A DNA stretch of 64,000 nt from Sitta carolinensis (lineage: Eukaryota > Chordata > Aves > Passeriformes > Sittidae), in contig CM063283.1 in the NCBI GenBank assembly GCA_032173965.1, positions 36,991,743 through 37,055,742 on the forward strand, written 5' to 3'. Each line of letters starts with the position of its first letter. Position 1 is the first letter of the stretch. Positions 62,980 through 64,000 of this stretch are shown piece after piece. The notes below the pieces were generated by a model that saw only the letters and a program-made list of their open reading frames with translations, did no database searches and had not been told where the DNA came from. Made by a program: the position numbers and the translations under genes.

Positions 62980-64000
62980 GTAGAGTTGCCAATCAACATA
63001 CTAAATGTACTTCTCTGCTCTGTTTTCACAAGCAGGCACCAGGAGATTCAACACAGTAGTTGATAGCTGGTATGTGATATCTGTCTCCTGGTTTATAGCC
63101 TGGTACAATAATGTCATTGCCCCATGTGGCAAATGGTGTAAGCTATTGTAAAACTGTTTGTCTATGTGATTAAGACATTGCAGCAGTGTGCAGCACCAGC
63201 CAATTACTTTTTTTAATTTAATTATAGCAGAAAAAAGAGAATAGCATAATAGAAATTCTTGTCATAGGGAATACGTAAAATGTAAATTGAAGAGCCATGA
63301 AAATTTCATGCATTGGCAGGCTGATTTGTTCTTATTTTCAACTTGTTATGAAGACTGAGTTCTTTAAATGCAATAAAACAAGACATAGCAGTGTTTAGTA
63401 ATTACTTAGTTCTACATCAAAATAATTATATACAGTATGTGTTTGCAATCCACTCTGCTGCCTATGAATGTAAAAATGAACACTTCAGGGCCCATATCAA
63501 TTTTGTCTTTTAGACAGTGTAAATAAAGCTGAATCTTCAACTTTCAAATTAAAACTGATAACCTTGGGCAATCAGGGCTTTTATAAAGAAGGGGAAAAAA
63601 ACTTTAGCTTGCCTCAGAACAGGTTGTGTCTCTGGAATGCTTCTGGGACTAAAGAGATCAATTAAGTGTGTATAAACAAACAGTTGGAAAAAAGCTACTA
63701 AAACAACAGAGGAGAAAGCTCTCTATTGGGCTCCAGGGGCCTGGGGGAGCGAAGTTTCATTAACTGGATCTGAAGTCCTATGGCCTTCTATAAACAGGCA
63801 TTAATTAAAGAATGTAAAAAATAAAGTTTCAGACCTTGCAATATGTTAATGATCATATGATTCAGGGCCTGGGAAGGAGAGGAGCAGCAGAGGTCATAAA
63901 ATAAGCATGAAGCATTTAATATGAGTGCTTGGCAGGGATTTCTGCAAATTAGTTGGTTATTTGCTGGTCCAAAGCAAATTAAGGTGATTTTGCTTCACTT
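62980..64000. promoter_or_regulatory. Candidate conserved noncoding block running off the window
   Basis: About 1 kb without homopolymers or transposon signatures. It is rich in homeodomain-type words such as CCAATTACTTTTTTTAATTT (63199-63218), TAGTAATTACTTAG (63396-63409), CATTAATTAAAG (63799-63810) and ATATGTTAATGATCATATGA (63841-63860). It is the longest such block in the window and may continue beyond 64000. Conservation is inferred. Confidence 0.35.

Larger units (their letters stand above)
3721..64000 (+). other. DACH1: DACH1 intron 1 (5' portion, continues beyond the window)
   Basis: Everything after the exon 1 donor is intronic by position. No segment encodes the expected exon 2 continuation (a serine/proline-rich SSRPGRP-like start), so the intron exceeds 60 kb, in line with the very large first intron of vertebrate DACH1. 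It is AT-rich, with sparse retroelements, many T tracts and repeat-free stretches that may be regulatory. Confidence 0.9.

Noticed and set aside
1..64000. Search for tRNA, rRNA, CRISPR arrays, phage or bacterial operon features and complete endogenous retroviruses
   Set aside because: None seen. The window is a vertebrate gene with a large intron; no LTR pairs or gag/pol-like frames were recognised apart from the CR1 and Penelope-like RT fragments.

Overview
This window reads as vertebrate genomic DNA, most likely from a bird. It carries the 5' end of one protein-coding gene, DACH1 (dachshund homolog 1, a nuclear transcriptional cofactor), on the + strand. About 1.5 kb of upstream flank is followed by a CpG island (roughly 1480-5050) holding the promoter, the 5' leader and coding exon 1 (ATG at 2982, splice donor at 3720/3721). 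The rest, 3721-64000, is the beginning of a very large first intron with no second exon in view. The sauropsid assignment rests on four CR1-type LINE fragments with the characteristic octamer-like 3' ends (TGATTCTATGA-type) and on the absence of mammalian SINEs. The species cannot be named from the sequence.

Exon 1 encodes a low-complexity N-terminus (Ser/Thr, polyalanine and Gly/Ser tracts) followed by most of the Ski/Sno/Dac homology domain (DACH box-N). As given, the exon carries a single-base frameshift: a G run at 3542-3546 is one base short, so the reading frame breaks after about residue 187 and hits a stop. The downstream frame runs perfectly to a consensus donor, so this looks like a consensus or assembly error rather than a dead gene.

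The intron is AT-rich and holds four CR1 pieces (28993-29094, 29520-30848, 50443-50502, 51160-51306), one of which retains the 3' half of the reverse-transcriptase ORF. It also holds a heavily decayed Penelope-like retroelement RT fragment on the minus strand (24060-24900), recognised by a PADKGG motif and a relic of RT motif A. Long homopolymers are frequent and strongly strand-biased: pure T tracts on the gene's sense strand far outnumber A tracts. One long (TC)29-T30 tract lies at 12499-12586.

Several repeat-free stretches look like deeply conserved noncoding elements by composition and by clusters of homeodomain, POU, SOX or MEIS/PBX-like words (for example 5230-5470, 17810-18180, 47690-48640, 58830-59260, 61970-62330, 62980-64000). 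This fits the established view that DACH1 is controlled by many long-range enhancers in its introns and flanking deserts, but conservation cannot be confirmed from one sequence. A small CpG cluster at about 19150-19470 stands out inside the intron. I see no tRNA, rRNA, CRISPR, operon or bacterial-type feature, and no convincing novel multi-gene system.
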